Below, piece after piece: positions 1 through 6,458 of a stretch of DNA of 18,015 bases. This stretch comes from Candidatus Aminicenantes bacterium UBA4820 (GTDB taxonomy: Bacteria; Acidobacteriota; UBA4820). Each line of letters starts with the position of its first letter. Within the stretch, counting starts at the first letter, position 1. Both the position numbers and the translations under genes were made by a program. The notes beneath the pieces are model-generated. The model made no database searches. It was not told the origin of the DNA and saw only the letters and a list, made by a program, of their open reading frames with translations. The stretch spans positions 1 to 18,015 of the forward strand of contig DHFQ01000135.1 in NCBI GenBank assembly GCA_002402325.1. Direction: 5' to 3'.

Positions 1-1
1 T

Positions 2-133
2 TACTATGAAACTGCTTTACTATATGATTTCAACACCGATATTTTAACTTTATTCCACAGCAAACCATATAAAGATCCAATTTTCATTCTTGATACAATG
101 CGTTGCCTTAAGAAAATCACCCTGCAATGTTGA
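2..133 (+). CDS. possible 3' end of an unidentified gene (partial)
   Basis: A plus-strand frame is open from the window edge through about 43 codons to a TGA at 131-133. Its translation looks protein-like, with a mix of hydrophobic, charged and aromatic residues (for example KPYKDPIFILDTMRC near the end), but I recognise no family. It would converge on the minus-strand gene ending at 170, with 36 nt between the two stops and no hairpin terminator visible there. The open stretch is short and could be chance in AT-rich DNA, so this is a weak call. The sequence left of the window would settle it. Confidence 0.35.
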   Translation, partial: YYETALLYDFNTDILTLFHSKPYKDPIFILDTMRCLKKITLQC

Positions 134-169
134 GTTCTAAGTTAAAAGAGAATTGAAGGAATCTTATGT

Positions 170-1078
170 TCAGTAAATCATCTCATCTTCAAAATGAGCG
201 TCATCAAGTTTAATGTTCTCTAAAAGGACACATCTTTTTAATGTTACATTTTTAGATACTTCACAATTTTTCCCGACAACAAGAAAACCATTCAATTTTG
301 CCCCATCACTTATGAAAGAATCTTTGTGCTTGAGAATTCTGCAACCATCCCTTTTGAGAAAAACATTCTCTTCGCCAATCTTTACTCTATTTTTTTCTAC
401 CAACCTTAAGACTTTTTCTGTTGATTTGAGATAATTTTTTTTGTTTCCAAGGTCATAAAAATAGTTTTTACTTTCAATCCCGCCAATCAATCCCATCTTA
501 ATTTTTTCCCTTAAAACAGTCGTCAAATCAATTTTCTCTTCATTTTTTGCAAAATCTAAAAAACTTTTTTTTGCAAGGTATGAGCCACAAAAGAAGTGAT
601 CCCCTTCTCCTAAATTCTTAACTTTGCCCTCTTTTAAAGTTACCCTTGTGTAGTTATCACTCTTTCTTAATTTCTTTAAAAGAAGCAAAGCATCAAAAGA
701 GTCATCAAAATTTTCATCTAATTTGTTTAAGGGAAGTTTCATAAAAAAATCGCAGTTTAAAACAAAAAATCTTTCTTGAAGATCATCTTTAATTTTTGAG
801 AATAAGCCGTAAGTCCCGAGTATATTCTCTTCATAAGAAAAATTTATTTCAATTAAATGTTTATAGGGAAGAACCGCTTGAACAACCTTTCCGGGAATGT
901 GGTGAAGGTTTATAAAAACCCTTTTCACGCCATAATCAACAAGTTGTTCAAGCAACCAGTATACCATCGGTTTGTTTAGAAAAGGAATCGCAGGCTTGGG
1001 AATTTTTAATGAAAGAGGCTTAAACCTCTCTCCAAATCCTGCAGATAAAATCACCGCACACCCTGTTTTAACTTCCAT
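170..1078 (-). CDS. nucleotidyltransferase family protein (sugar-phosphate NDP-transferase-like)
   Basis: This is a 302-residue member of the NTP-transferase superfamily, which couples NTP to a sugar 1-phosphate to give an NDP-sugar plus pyrophosphate in the cytoplasm. The N-terminus carries the nucleotide-binding signature: SAGFGERF at residues 12-19, followed by IPKPAIPFLNKP (26-37). LGTYG (88-92) and NCD (108-110, D110 probably a metal ligand) are further family marks. The last 60 or so residues have a hexapeptide-like pattern resembling the left-handed beta-helix of GlmU or mannose-1-phosphate guanylyltransferase proteins, though short. The frame is open upstream to 1180, but that extension only shadows the preceding CYTH gene. 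The ATG at 1076-1078 starts directly before the signature and overlaps the CYTH stop by 11 nt, so it was chosen. No good Shine-Dalgarno is seen, which suggests translational coupling. The sugar is unknown. It is the last gene of the pta operon, with no terminator found after it. Confidence 0.8.
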   Translation of the reverse strand: MEVKTGCAVILSAGFGERFKPLSLKIPKPAIPFLNKPMVYWLLEQLVDYGVKRVFINLHHIPGKVVQAVLPYKHLIEINFSYEENILGTYGLFSKIKDDLQERFFVLNCDFFMKLPLNKLDENFDDSFDALLLLKKLRKSDNYTRVTLKEGKVKNLGEGDHFFCGSYLAKKSFLDFAKNEEKIDLTTVLREKIKMGLIGGIESKNYFYDLGNKKNYLKSTEKVLRLVEKNRVKIGEENVFLKRDGCRILKHKDSFISDGAKLNGFLVVGKNCEVSKNVTLKRCVLLENIKLDDAHFEDEMIY

Positions 1079-1643
1079 TTTGTTTTTCAAATATGATGTC
1101 CTGGAAAGGCTTCCCTTCCTGCCTGCAAATTTCCGCATAAAGCGAAGCGTAAGATTTTTTGCTGAATGTTGATTTATCAAGTGAAAGAATTTCTGTTACC
1201 CCTTCAATTTTATCCTCCTCTCCTTCAATCTCAAGGAAAAAACCAAAGGGGAGTTCATCAACGCAGACAAGAGTGTCATTTATTACATATTCTTCTCGAT
1301 ATTTCTGGTATTTGAAAAAGGGCCTGAACCCAAGACTGTGAAGAATGGTCTTAATTCCCTGTTTATCACTACACATCGTTTCAGCCTCAGGCCTTACCTT
1401 AAATTTTTCATGGGCAACCACCTTCCCCTTAAAAGTCAAAAGGGCACCCTCTGGAAGTTCCCGTATCCTTAAAAGACAGCCTGATGCGGAGAGAGACCTA
1501 TCCGAATAATCGTAAAGGGAGTTTGATTCAAAGTGTCTCTCCCTTTTTAAAACACCTCCTGACTGAATAATTCTTTTTTTCATCTCCTCAAGATCTCTTA
1601 CCGGGACTTTTATTTCCACTTCCATTTGAGTTGGTTTTTCCAT
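1068..1643 (-). CDS. CYTH-domain protein (class IV adenylate cyclase / triphosphatase-like)
   Basis: This 191-residue protein is a complete CYTH (CyaB-thiamine triphosphatase) domain. Such proteins form a beta-barrel tunnel that binds a triphosphate with two metal ions. Family residues visible are E8-x-E10-x-K12 at the start, LLRIRE (57-62), LTFKGK (69-74), E86/E88, KYREEY (114-119), VDELPFGFFLEIEGE (128-142, with E138 and E140). This arrangement is closest to the CyaB-type group (class IV adenylate cyclase), but many relatives hydrolyse inorganic or thiamine triphosphate, so ATP cyclisation is not established. The start at 1643 is preceded by AAGGAGATGA at suitable distance and gives a 34-nt overlap with the upstream YigZ gene. 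A second ATG at 1625 is the alternative. The 3' end overlaps the nucleotidyltransferase gene by 11 nt. No cAMP receptor protein is encoded in the window. Confidence 0.85.
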   Translation of the reverse strand: MEKPTQMEVEIKVPVRDLEEMKKRIIQSGGVLKRERHFESNSLYDYSDRSLSASGCLLRIRELPEGALLTFKGKVVAHEKFKVRPEAETMCSDKQGIKTILHSLGFRPFFKYQKYREEYVINDTLVCVDELPFGFFLEIEGEEDKIEGVTEILSLDKSTFSKKSYASLYAEICRQEGKPFQDIIFEKQNGS

Positions 1644-2230
1644 TTTTCACTCATCTCCTTCAGATAATTTTCAAAAGTCAATTTATGATTCTTGATTATC
1701 TCAACCTCAACAACCATTTTTTCTGCTTCTTTTTTTTCACTTAAAATTTTGCCCGAAGTTTTGGCAAGGTTAAATAGAAACTGTCCCACAATTGGGTAAG
1801 AAACTTCGACTATGCAATTTAAAGTTTCAAAACTTTCTTTTAGATTTGATAAGTCTATTGCAAGAGATGCACAACCTCTATAACTTTTTATCAAACCTGA
1901 AGTGCCAAGTTTTGTTCCTCCGAAATACCTTACAACGAAAATGGCGCAATTAGTCAATTTTTTCTCTCTTAAAGCGTTAAGAATTGGTGGTCCTGCCGTA
2001 TTTGGAGGCTCACCCGAATCGCTACATTTTTCAAGGACATTTTTGCCGTAACCAATTCTTACTCCATAGCAAATATGAGTTGCATCGTAGTACTCTTTTT
2101 GAAGTTTTTTGCGTATCTCATCACTTTTTTTTAAATCTTTTACAGGAAAAAGGCAGGCGATGAATTTTGAACCCTTTTCTCTCAAAGAGGCAGTTGCATA
2201 TCCTTCTGGCTCAAAAAGAGCGTCATCCAT
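1610..2230 (-). CDS. yigZ: YigZ / IMPACT family protein
   Basis: This 206-residue protein belongs to the YigZ/IMPACT (UPF0029) family. Its IMPACT domain has a ribosomal-protein-S5 domain 2 fold, and the eukaryotic members modulate GCN2; the bacterial role is undefined. Signatures: GSKFIACLFPV (20-30), YYDATHICYG (47-56), DSGEPPNTAGPPIL (71-84), and the hallmark RYFGGTKLGTSGL (101-113) followed by YRGC. The remaining 80 or so residues fit the ferredoxin-like C-terminal domain usual in bacterial members, and the length is normal. The frame also has a TTG at 2236, but the ATG at 2228-2230 gives an 8-nt overlap (ATGGATGA) with the stop of the STAS gene, like three other junctions in this window, so it is preferred. 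It is the third of five genes in the pta operon. Confidence 0.88.
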   Translation of the reverse strand: MDDALFEPEGYATASLREKGSKFIACLFPVKDLKKSDEIRKKLQKEYYDATHICYGVRIGYGKNVLEKCSDSGEPPNTAGPPILNALREKKLTNCAIFVVRYFGGTKLGTSGLIKSYRGCASLAIDLSNLKESFETLNCIVEVSYPIVGQFLFNLAKTSGKILSEKKEAEKMVVEVEIIKNHKLTFENYLKEMSEKWKNQLKWKWK

Positions 2231-2576
2231 TTTCAAAACTCTTTAATGTCTCTTCCTCACTTTTAAAAATCTTAAAATAATTTGTTAACCCCAATAGATC
2301 AAAAACTTTATAAATCTTAGGTGACATTTCGCACAAAACTATGTCTCCGCCTTTATTTCTAATCGCTTGAATTTTTCCAAGAAGAATCTCAAGCCCTGAG
2401 GAACCTAAATATTGAAGATTTTTGAAATTTACAACAACTCTTAAAAACCCCTCATTAACAACTTCTTTTAAAGCATCGGAAAAGAGTGTTGAATTGTGAG
2501 CATCAAGCAATCCTTTTAAATTTATAATTGCCACTTCTTTTCCCTTTTCAATTTCAATCTTCAAATTAGTAACCAC
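2223..2576 (-). CDS. STAS-domain protein, anti-sigma-factor-antagonist-like
   Basis: This 117-residue single-domain STAS protein resembles SpoIIAA/RsbV anti-anti-sigma factors, which switch partner proteins according to serine phosphorylation. The canonical DSSG loop is here YLGSSGLEILL (56-66): both candidate phospho-serines (S59, S60) remain, but the usual preceding Asp is Gly. Pattern IINLKGLLDAHNS (18-30) and VFDLLGL (91-97) are typical STAS elements. The start is GTG at 2574-2576, supported by an AGAAGGAGGTT Shine-Dalgarno that lies inside the last codons of pta; only 6 nt separate the pta stop from this start. No RsbW-type kinase, PP2C phosphatase or sigma factor is in the window, so the partner is unknown. 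Coupling to pta is clear from layout but its meaning is not. Confidence 0.85.
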   Translation of the reverse strand: MVTNLKIEIEKGKEVAIINLKGLLDAHNSTLFSDALKEVVNEGFLRVVVNFKNLQYLGSSGLEILLGKIQAIRNKGGDIVLCEMSPKIYKVFDLLGLTNYFKIFKSEEETLKSFENG

Positions 2577-2582
2577 CTTAAA

Positions 2583-3581
2583 TCAACCTCCTTCTGCCTG
2601 AACCGCAGTTATTGCTACAACATCTGCTATGTCAGATGTCTTGCATCCGCGACTCAAATCATTTGCTGGTTTTCCAATTCCCTGTAAGATTGGACCAAGC
2701 GCTATTGCTGAGCCCATCCTTTCTGTTATTTTGTAAGCGATGTTTCCACTGTTCAAATCAGGGAAAATTAGAACATTCGCTCTTCCAGCAACTTTTGACG
2801 AGGGTGCCTTTTTTGCCCCAATTTCTGGAACAAGCGCCGCATCAGCCTGAAGTTCACCATCTGCAATAACATCACCTGCTCTTGATTTTAAAATTTCAAG
2901 TGCCCTTAAAATCTTATCAATTGAAGGATCTTTTGCCGAACCTTTTGTCGAAAAGGAGAGAAATGCTATTCTTGCCTCCTTTTCTACAAGAAGTTCAAAG
3001 GATTCCTTCGAGGAGATCGCTATCTCTGCAAGTTGTTCTGAATTTGGGTTAGCAACAATACCACAATCAGAATAAAGAAGAACTCCCTCTTCGCCAAATT
3101 CCTTTTTTGGGGACACAATGAGAAAGAAGGAGGAAACCGTTTTGATTTTGGGCTTTGGTCCAAAGCATCTTAAATAGGCTCTCACCGTTTCTGCCGTTGT
3201 ATGTGTGGCGCCTGCAACGATTCCAGAGGCGTACCCGCTTTCAACAAGCAAACAGGCAAAATACAATGGCTTTTTGACTGTTTCATAAGATTCTATTTCT
3301 GAAACCCCCTTTGCCCTCGTCTTCTCAAGATATATCCTTTTAAAATCATTGAGAAGTTTTTCAGAATTTGGTTCAATTATCTCAACCCCGTTCAAAGAAA
3401 TTTTATTTAATGAGGCTAAATTCTCAATTGCATTTTTTTCACCAACAAGAATTGGAATGGCTGTTCCTTCATTTAAAATTAACTCACAAGATTTTAGTAT
3501 TCTTACATCTCCGCTTTCAGGAAGAACTATTTTTAATTTTCTTCTTCTTGCTCTTTCTCTAATTTTTTCCAAAATATCCAT
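2583..3581 (-). CDS. pta: phosphate acetyltransferase
   Basis: Pta interconverts acetyl-CoA plus phosphate and acetyl-phosphate plus CoA in the cytoplasm, normally with acetate kinase for ATP formation from acetate or the reverse. At 332 residues it is the short, single-domain form, without the N-terminal regulatory domain of E. coli Pta. Conserved blocks: KIVLPESGD (17-25), GIVAGATHTTAETVRAYL (120-137), LLYSDCGIVANP (168-179), GSAKDP (214-219), DGELQADAALVPEIGAKKAP (241-260), SKVAGRANVLIFPDLNSGN (262-280) and YKITERMG (283-290). These also occur in phosphate butyryltransferases, but the SKVAGRANVLIFPDL block and length favour acetyl. The start is the ATG at 3579-3581. It follows the HU gene but is separated from it by a strong terminator; no convincing own promoter was seen in the 36 nt left. 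No ackA is present in the window. Confidence 0.93.
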   Translation of the reverse strand: MDILEKIRERARRRKLKIVLPESGDVRILKSCELILNEGTAIPILVGEKNAIENLASLNKISLNGVEIIEPNSEKLLNDFKRIYLEKTRAKGVSEIESYETVKKPLYFACLLVESGYASGIVAGATHTTAETVRAYLRCFGPKPKIKTVSSFFLIVSPKKEFGEEGVLLYSDCGIVANPNSEQLAEIAISSKESFELLVEKEARIAFLSFSTKGSAKDPSIDKILRALEILKSRAGDVIADGELQADAALVPEIGAKKAPSSKVAGRANVLIFPDLNSGNIAYKITERMGSAIALGPILQGIGKPANDLSRGCKTSDIADVVAITAVQAEGG

Positions 3582-3617
3582 CTTAATTTCCAGAGATTAG
3601 ATTAACAGGAAAATGAA

Positions 3618-3643
3618 ATAAAAAAAAGGGGGCTTTCGCCCCC
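3618..3643 (-). terminator. rho-independent terminator of the HU gene
   Basis: On the minus strand a 6-bp GC stem GGGGGC / GCCCCC closes a GAAA tetraloop (3628-3643) and is followed by seven or more T residues. It lies 25 nt after the HU stop codon. It separates HU from pta, so pta expression must come from read-through or from a promoter not recognised here. Confidence 0.93.
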
Positions 3644-3668
3644 ACCTTTGGTGATGCTGTCAAAAAGA

Positions 3669-3953
3669 TTACTTTCTTGCGCCTTTTACTGCATCGGCAA
3701 GGGCTTTTCCAGCCTTGAATTTTGCAACTTTCTTTGCAGCAATCTTGATGGGCTTTCCTGTCTTTGGGTTTCTGCCTTCACGGGCTTTCTTCTGGACAAC
3801 GCCAAAAGTTCCAAATCCAATCAAAGTAACTTTCTCACCCTTTCTTAGGGCTTTCGTGATTGAATCGGTGAAAGCATCAACTGCCAAACCTGCCTGAGCC
3901 TTGCTTAATCCAGCATCTTTTGCAACAGCACTAATTAATTCGGTCTTGTTCAT
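3669..3953 (-). CDS. hup: HU family DNA-binding protein
   Basis: This 94-residue histone-like protein has the complete HU/IHF fold: two N-terminal helices (MNKTELISAVAKDAGLSK), the signature GFGTFGVVQKKAREGRNPKTG at 46-66 with the DNA-intercalating arm tip proline P63, and a lysine-rich C-terminus. HU homodimers bend and compact DNA. The ATG at 3951-3953 is preceded by the strong Shine-Dalgarno AAAGGAGGAG. It is transcribed alone: a consensus promoter lies upstream at 3983-4011 and a strong terminator follows at 3618-3643, consistent with an abundant protein. Many Lys/Arg/Ala residues and length match HU rather than IHF, but the two cannot be fully separated by eye. Confidence 0.95.
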   Translation of the reverse strand: MNKTELISAVAKDAGLSKAQAGLAVDAFTDSITKALRKGEKVTLIGFGTFGVVQKKAREGRNPKTGKPIKIAAKKVAKFKAGKALADAVKGARK

Positions 3954-3982
3954 TTACTCCTCCTTTCAAAATATCCAAGCAT

Positions 3983-4011
3983 ACTATACATCAAAAAATT
4001 CCATTTGTCAA
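3983..4011 (-). promoter_or_regulatory. sigma-70-type promoter of the HU gene
   Basis: Read on the minus strand, a perfect -35 TTGACA (4006-4011) is followed after 17 bp by a -10 TATAGT (3983-3988). Transcription would start near 3976 and give a leader of about 22 nt with a strong ribosome-binding site. Only one of twelve hexamer positions differs from consensus, fitting a highly expressed gene. Confidence 0.88.
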
Positions 4012-4049
4012 GGGTTTCAAGGGGGGAGATGGCTTGAAATAGCGATAAA

Positions 4050-4058
4050 TGTTATAAT
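4050..4058 (+). promoter_or_regulatory. extended -10 promoter for the glycerate-kinase/hemW operon
   Basis: The plus strand shows TG-T-TATAAT (4050-4058), a perfect extended -10 element. The -35 region at 17 bp is poor (TGGCTT, 4030-4035). It is divergent from the HU promoter, with 38 bp between the two -10/-35 edges. Transcription would begin near 4065, which bears on the start codon of the next gene. Confidence 0.7.
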
Positions 4059-4063
4059 CTACT

Positions 4064-5305
4064 TTGAAAAACATAAGAGTTTTAGATGATAAAAAATTGG
4101 AAACAACATCTCTTGTAATGCCGATTGTATTTGAATCTTTGAGGAATTGCCATCCTAAAAATGCCATTTTTGAAGGCTTTTTTGAGTACTACGGAATTAA
4201 AGATAAGATTAAAAAGGCTGTATTCATTGGAAAATGTGCCCTTTCATTTTATTTTAGATTTAGAGAATTTGATAAAAAAACTCCCTCTTTTATTTACTGT
4301 GTAGACAAAAGAAAAAAGCATCTTGTTTCAAACGCAATCTTCAGGTGTGGAACACATCCTTTACCATCAAGGAAAAATGTGAAATGTTGCGAGGATTTAG
4401 TTGAATTTCTTGAAAAGGATAAGGGTGAAACTCTTTTCTTTATTTCTGGAGGGACAAGTTCTTTACTATGCTTGCCTGAAGATGGAATGACATTAGAGGA
4501 AATTTTGAAGATAGAAAAAACACTTCTTTTAAGCGGAGCGCCAATTAAAGAGATAAACATCGTAAGGATGGCATTATCAAAATTGAGAGGCGGAGGAATT
4601 GCCGAAATTGTCAAACCCTTTAACTTTTATTCTTTTATCTGGTGCGATATGAACGGCAAGGATTATAAGATGGTTGGAAGTGCACCACTCGGCGGCTTTA
4701 ATCTTGATTTAAAAAAAGAGGCAGACAGGATTCTTTTTAACTACCATATCAAGGTTAATTCGCCAATTCCTCAAAAGGTTGTAAAAAAGGAGACAAAAGG
4801 CTCAAAGATTATTAAACTTTTTGATGCCGATTCTCTCGTGCATCAAATTTCCCTTAAATTGAAGAATAGAGGGATAAAGACGAAGATTTTGAAATTTAAA
4901 GAAGGAACACAGGCTGAAGAGGTCGCAAAGGCTCTTCTAATGAATTTTAAAAGAGCAAATGAACCGATGGTATTTCTTGGTAGCGGTGAATTTAGTGTAA
5001 GTGTAAAAAAAGATGGTTCTGGAGGAAGGTGTTCTCATCTCTGCCTTCTTGTTTATAAATATTTAAGAGAAGAAAAAAACTGGTTTTTTAGTGCAATTGC
5101 AACAGATGGAAAGGATGGGAACTTGGGTGCAGGTGGTTTTATCCATTTCAACTGTAAATTTGAAGAGAATGAAATTGAAAATAATCTAAATAACTTTTCA
5201 TCAGGAAAGTTGCTTGAAAAATACAATCTTCTTTACAAGAGTAGAGATAGTGGAAACAATTTGAGGGACATCTTTGTTCTTGTTGTTGAGAAAAAAAATG
5301 GCTGA
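4064..5305 (+). CDS. glycerate 2-kinase family protein (GckA/MOFRL type), divergent
   Basis: Up to 413 residues, this matches the type-II glycerate kinase family, which phosphorylates D-glycerate to 2-phosphoglycerate. Family blocks in order (numbering from 4064): FIGKCAL with K57 (cf. the VGKA lysine), FISGGTSSLLCLPEDGMTLEEI (126-147), SGAPIKEINIVRMALSKLRGGG (157-178), CDMNGKD with D195, VGSAP (204-208), and a C-terminal MOFRL-like region with GSGE, GGRCSH (320-325) and ATDGKDG (346-352). The usual GGRNQE is GGRCSH and the TDG(T/P)TDAAGG stretch is altered, so substrate or activity may differ. The start is uncertain: TTG at 4064 is the outer limit but coincides with the predicted transcript start; TTG at 4097 or ATG at 4118 are alternatives, none with a clear Shine-Dalgarno. 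The N-terminal helix homology extends a little upstream of the ATG. Its stop overlaps hemW by 8 nt. Confidence 0.78.
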   Translation: MKNIRVLDDKKLETTSLVMPIVFESLRNCHPKNAIFEGFFEYYGIKDKIKKAVFIGKCALSFYFRFREFDKKTPSFIYCVDKRKKHLVSNAIFRCGTHPLPSRKNVKCCEDLVEFLEKDKGETLFFISGGTSSLLCLPEDGMTLEEILKIEKTLLLSGAPIKEINIVRMALSKLRGGGIAEIVKPFNFYSFIWCDMNGKDYKMVGSAPLGGFNLDLKKEADRILFNYHIKVNSPIPQKVVKKETKGSKIIKLFDADSLVHQISLKLKNRGIKTKILKFKEGTQAEEVAKALLMNFKRANEPMVFLGSGEFSVSVKKDGSGGRCSHLCLLVYKYLREEKNWFFSAIATDGKDGNLGAGGFIHFNCKFEENEIENNLNNFSSGKLLEKYNLLYKSRDSGNNLRDIFVLVVEKKNG

Positions 5306-6458
5306 AGGTTGTGGACTTTACATTCATATACCATTTTGCAAAACTCCTTGCGGATACTGCGATTTTTACAAAGTTAAGGGTGAACGGATAGATGATGAGT
5401 TTGTCAATTTGCTTTTAAGGGAGGCATCACTCTATCGTGAGGATGAAAAAATCAAGGTTGTTACTCTCTATTTTGGGGGTGGAACCCCCTCTCTTCTTTC
5501 ACCTTTTCAGTTAGAAAAGATTTTTAGTGGATTAAATGAGATATTTGATTTTTCAGATGATTTAGAGTCTACGCTTGAAGCAAACCCAGAAACTCTCTCT
5601 TCTGAAAAACTTGATGATTTCAAAAGAATTGGAATAAACAGGCTTTCTATTGGAATTCAAAGCCTTGATGATGAAGTTTTAAAGACACTTCAGAGAGATG
5701 TTCAAAGAAAAGAAATTTTAGAGAAACTTCAAATAATTTTTAATTCTGAATTTAAAAATATCTCCTTTGATTTAATAATAGGCTCGCCAAATTCTTCAAT
5801 TAAATCAGTTTTAAAAGACCTTTCACTTTTAACAAATTTTCCATTTGTTCACGCCTCACTTTACATTCTTGACATTCATAGAGGGACAAGACTTTTTGAA
5901 GAAATAAAAAATGGGCTTAAACCGACTGACGATGATGAGATTGCGGAGATTTATGAGAATTGCTCAACATTTCTTGAAGAGAAAAATTTTATCCACTATG
6001 AAATTTCTAACTTTGCAAGGAGGGGATTTGAATGCAAGCACAACTTAAAATACTGGAAAGAGGAGGAGTATATAGGCATTGGACCATCAAGCCATTCATT
6101 TTTTAGAAATTACCGAACAAAAAATCCTTCATCTTTGAAGAAATGGAAAAATGAACTTGAAAAAGGGAACTTTCCATTCGAGGAGGTTTCAAAAGAAAGT
6201 GACAAAAAAAGAGAGGAGAACAAAATAATTTTTGGATTGAGATTAAAAGAGGGGATAGATTCAGATTTTTTAAGACGCTATTTAGAAGAGTCGGAAAGAG
6301 ATTTTGATTCTTTGCTGTCTAAATTAACGGAAGGAGCATTGGTAAATGTTGAAGATAAGCGTGTTTCTCTAACTTTAAAGGGATACCTCCTTTCCAATGA
6401 AATAATCACTTTTTTACTTTCAAGAGATTTCTTGAGTGAGAGGGAATTTGATGATTAA
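5298..6458 (+). CDS. hemW: radical SAM haem chaperone HemW (HemN-like)
   Basis: This 386-residue radical SAM protein starts with YIHIPFCKTPCGYCDFYK: the 4Fe-4S/SAM motif C14-x3-C18-x2-C21. Further blocks are YFGGGTPSLL (58-67), EANPETL (94-100), RLSIGIQSLDD (115-125), and EISNFARRGFECKHNLKYW (235-253). The HNxxYW motif (248-253) marks the HemW haem-binding type rather than true coproporphyrinogen dehydrogenase HemN, whose extra N-terminal region is absent. HemW is thought to deliver haem to membrane proteins. The frame extends upstream to a TTG at 5274, but the ATG at 5298 sits just before the motif and overlaps the previous stop by 8 nt (ATGGCTGA). It also overlaps the next gene by 8 nt. Other haem genes are not in the window. 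Confidence 0.9.
   Translation: MAEGCGLYIHIPFCKTPCGYCDFYKVKGERIDDEFVNLLLREASLYREDEKIKVVTLYFGGGTPSLLSPFQLEKIFSGLNEIFDFSDDLESTLEANPETLSSEKLDDFKRIGINRLSIGIQSLDDEVLKTLQRDVQRKEILEKLQIIFNSEFKNISFDLIIGSPNSSIKSVLKDLSLLTNFPFVHASLYILDIHRGTRLFEEIKNGLKPTDDDEIAEIYENCSTFLEEKNFIHYEISNFARRGFECKHNLKYWKEEEYIGIGPSSHSFFRNYRTKNPSSLKKWKNELEKGNFPFEEVSKESDKKREENKIIFGLRLKEGIDSDFLRRYLEESERDFDSLLSKLTEGALVNVEDKRVSLTLKGYLLSNEIITFLLSRDFLSEREFDD

Noticed and set aside
1079..1180. N-terminal extension of the nucleotidyltransferase to 336 residues
   Set aside because: The extra 34 codons lie entirely within the CYTH coding sequence in another frame and have no family similarity; the nucleotide-binding signature begins right after the ATG at 1078.
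2641..3600. Frameshift or pseudogene in pta region, because several plus-strand frames are open
   Set aside because: The minus-strand Pta frame is intact with all conserved blocks in order; the plus-strand frames have no recognisable content.
4012..4033. G-rich tract between the HU and glycerate-kinase-like promoters as a hairpin or G-quadruplex
   Set aside because: There is one long G run and shorter GGG groups, but no complementary C run or four evenly spaced G tracts.
5274..5297. TTG start for hemW
   Set aside because: The eight extra codons overlap the end of the previous gene and have no ribosome-binding site. The ATG at 5298 directly precedes the radical SAM motif.
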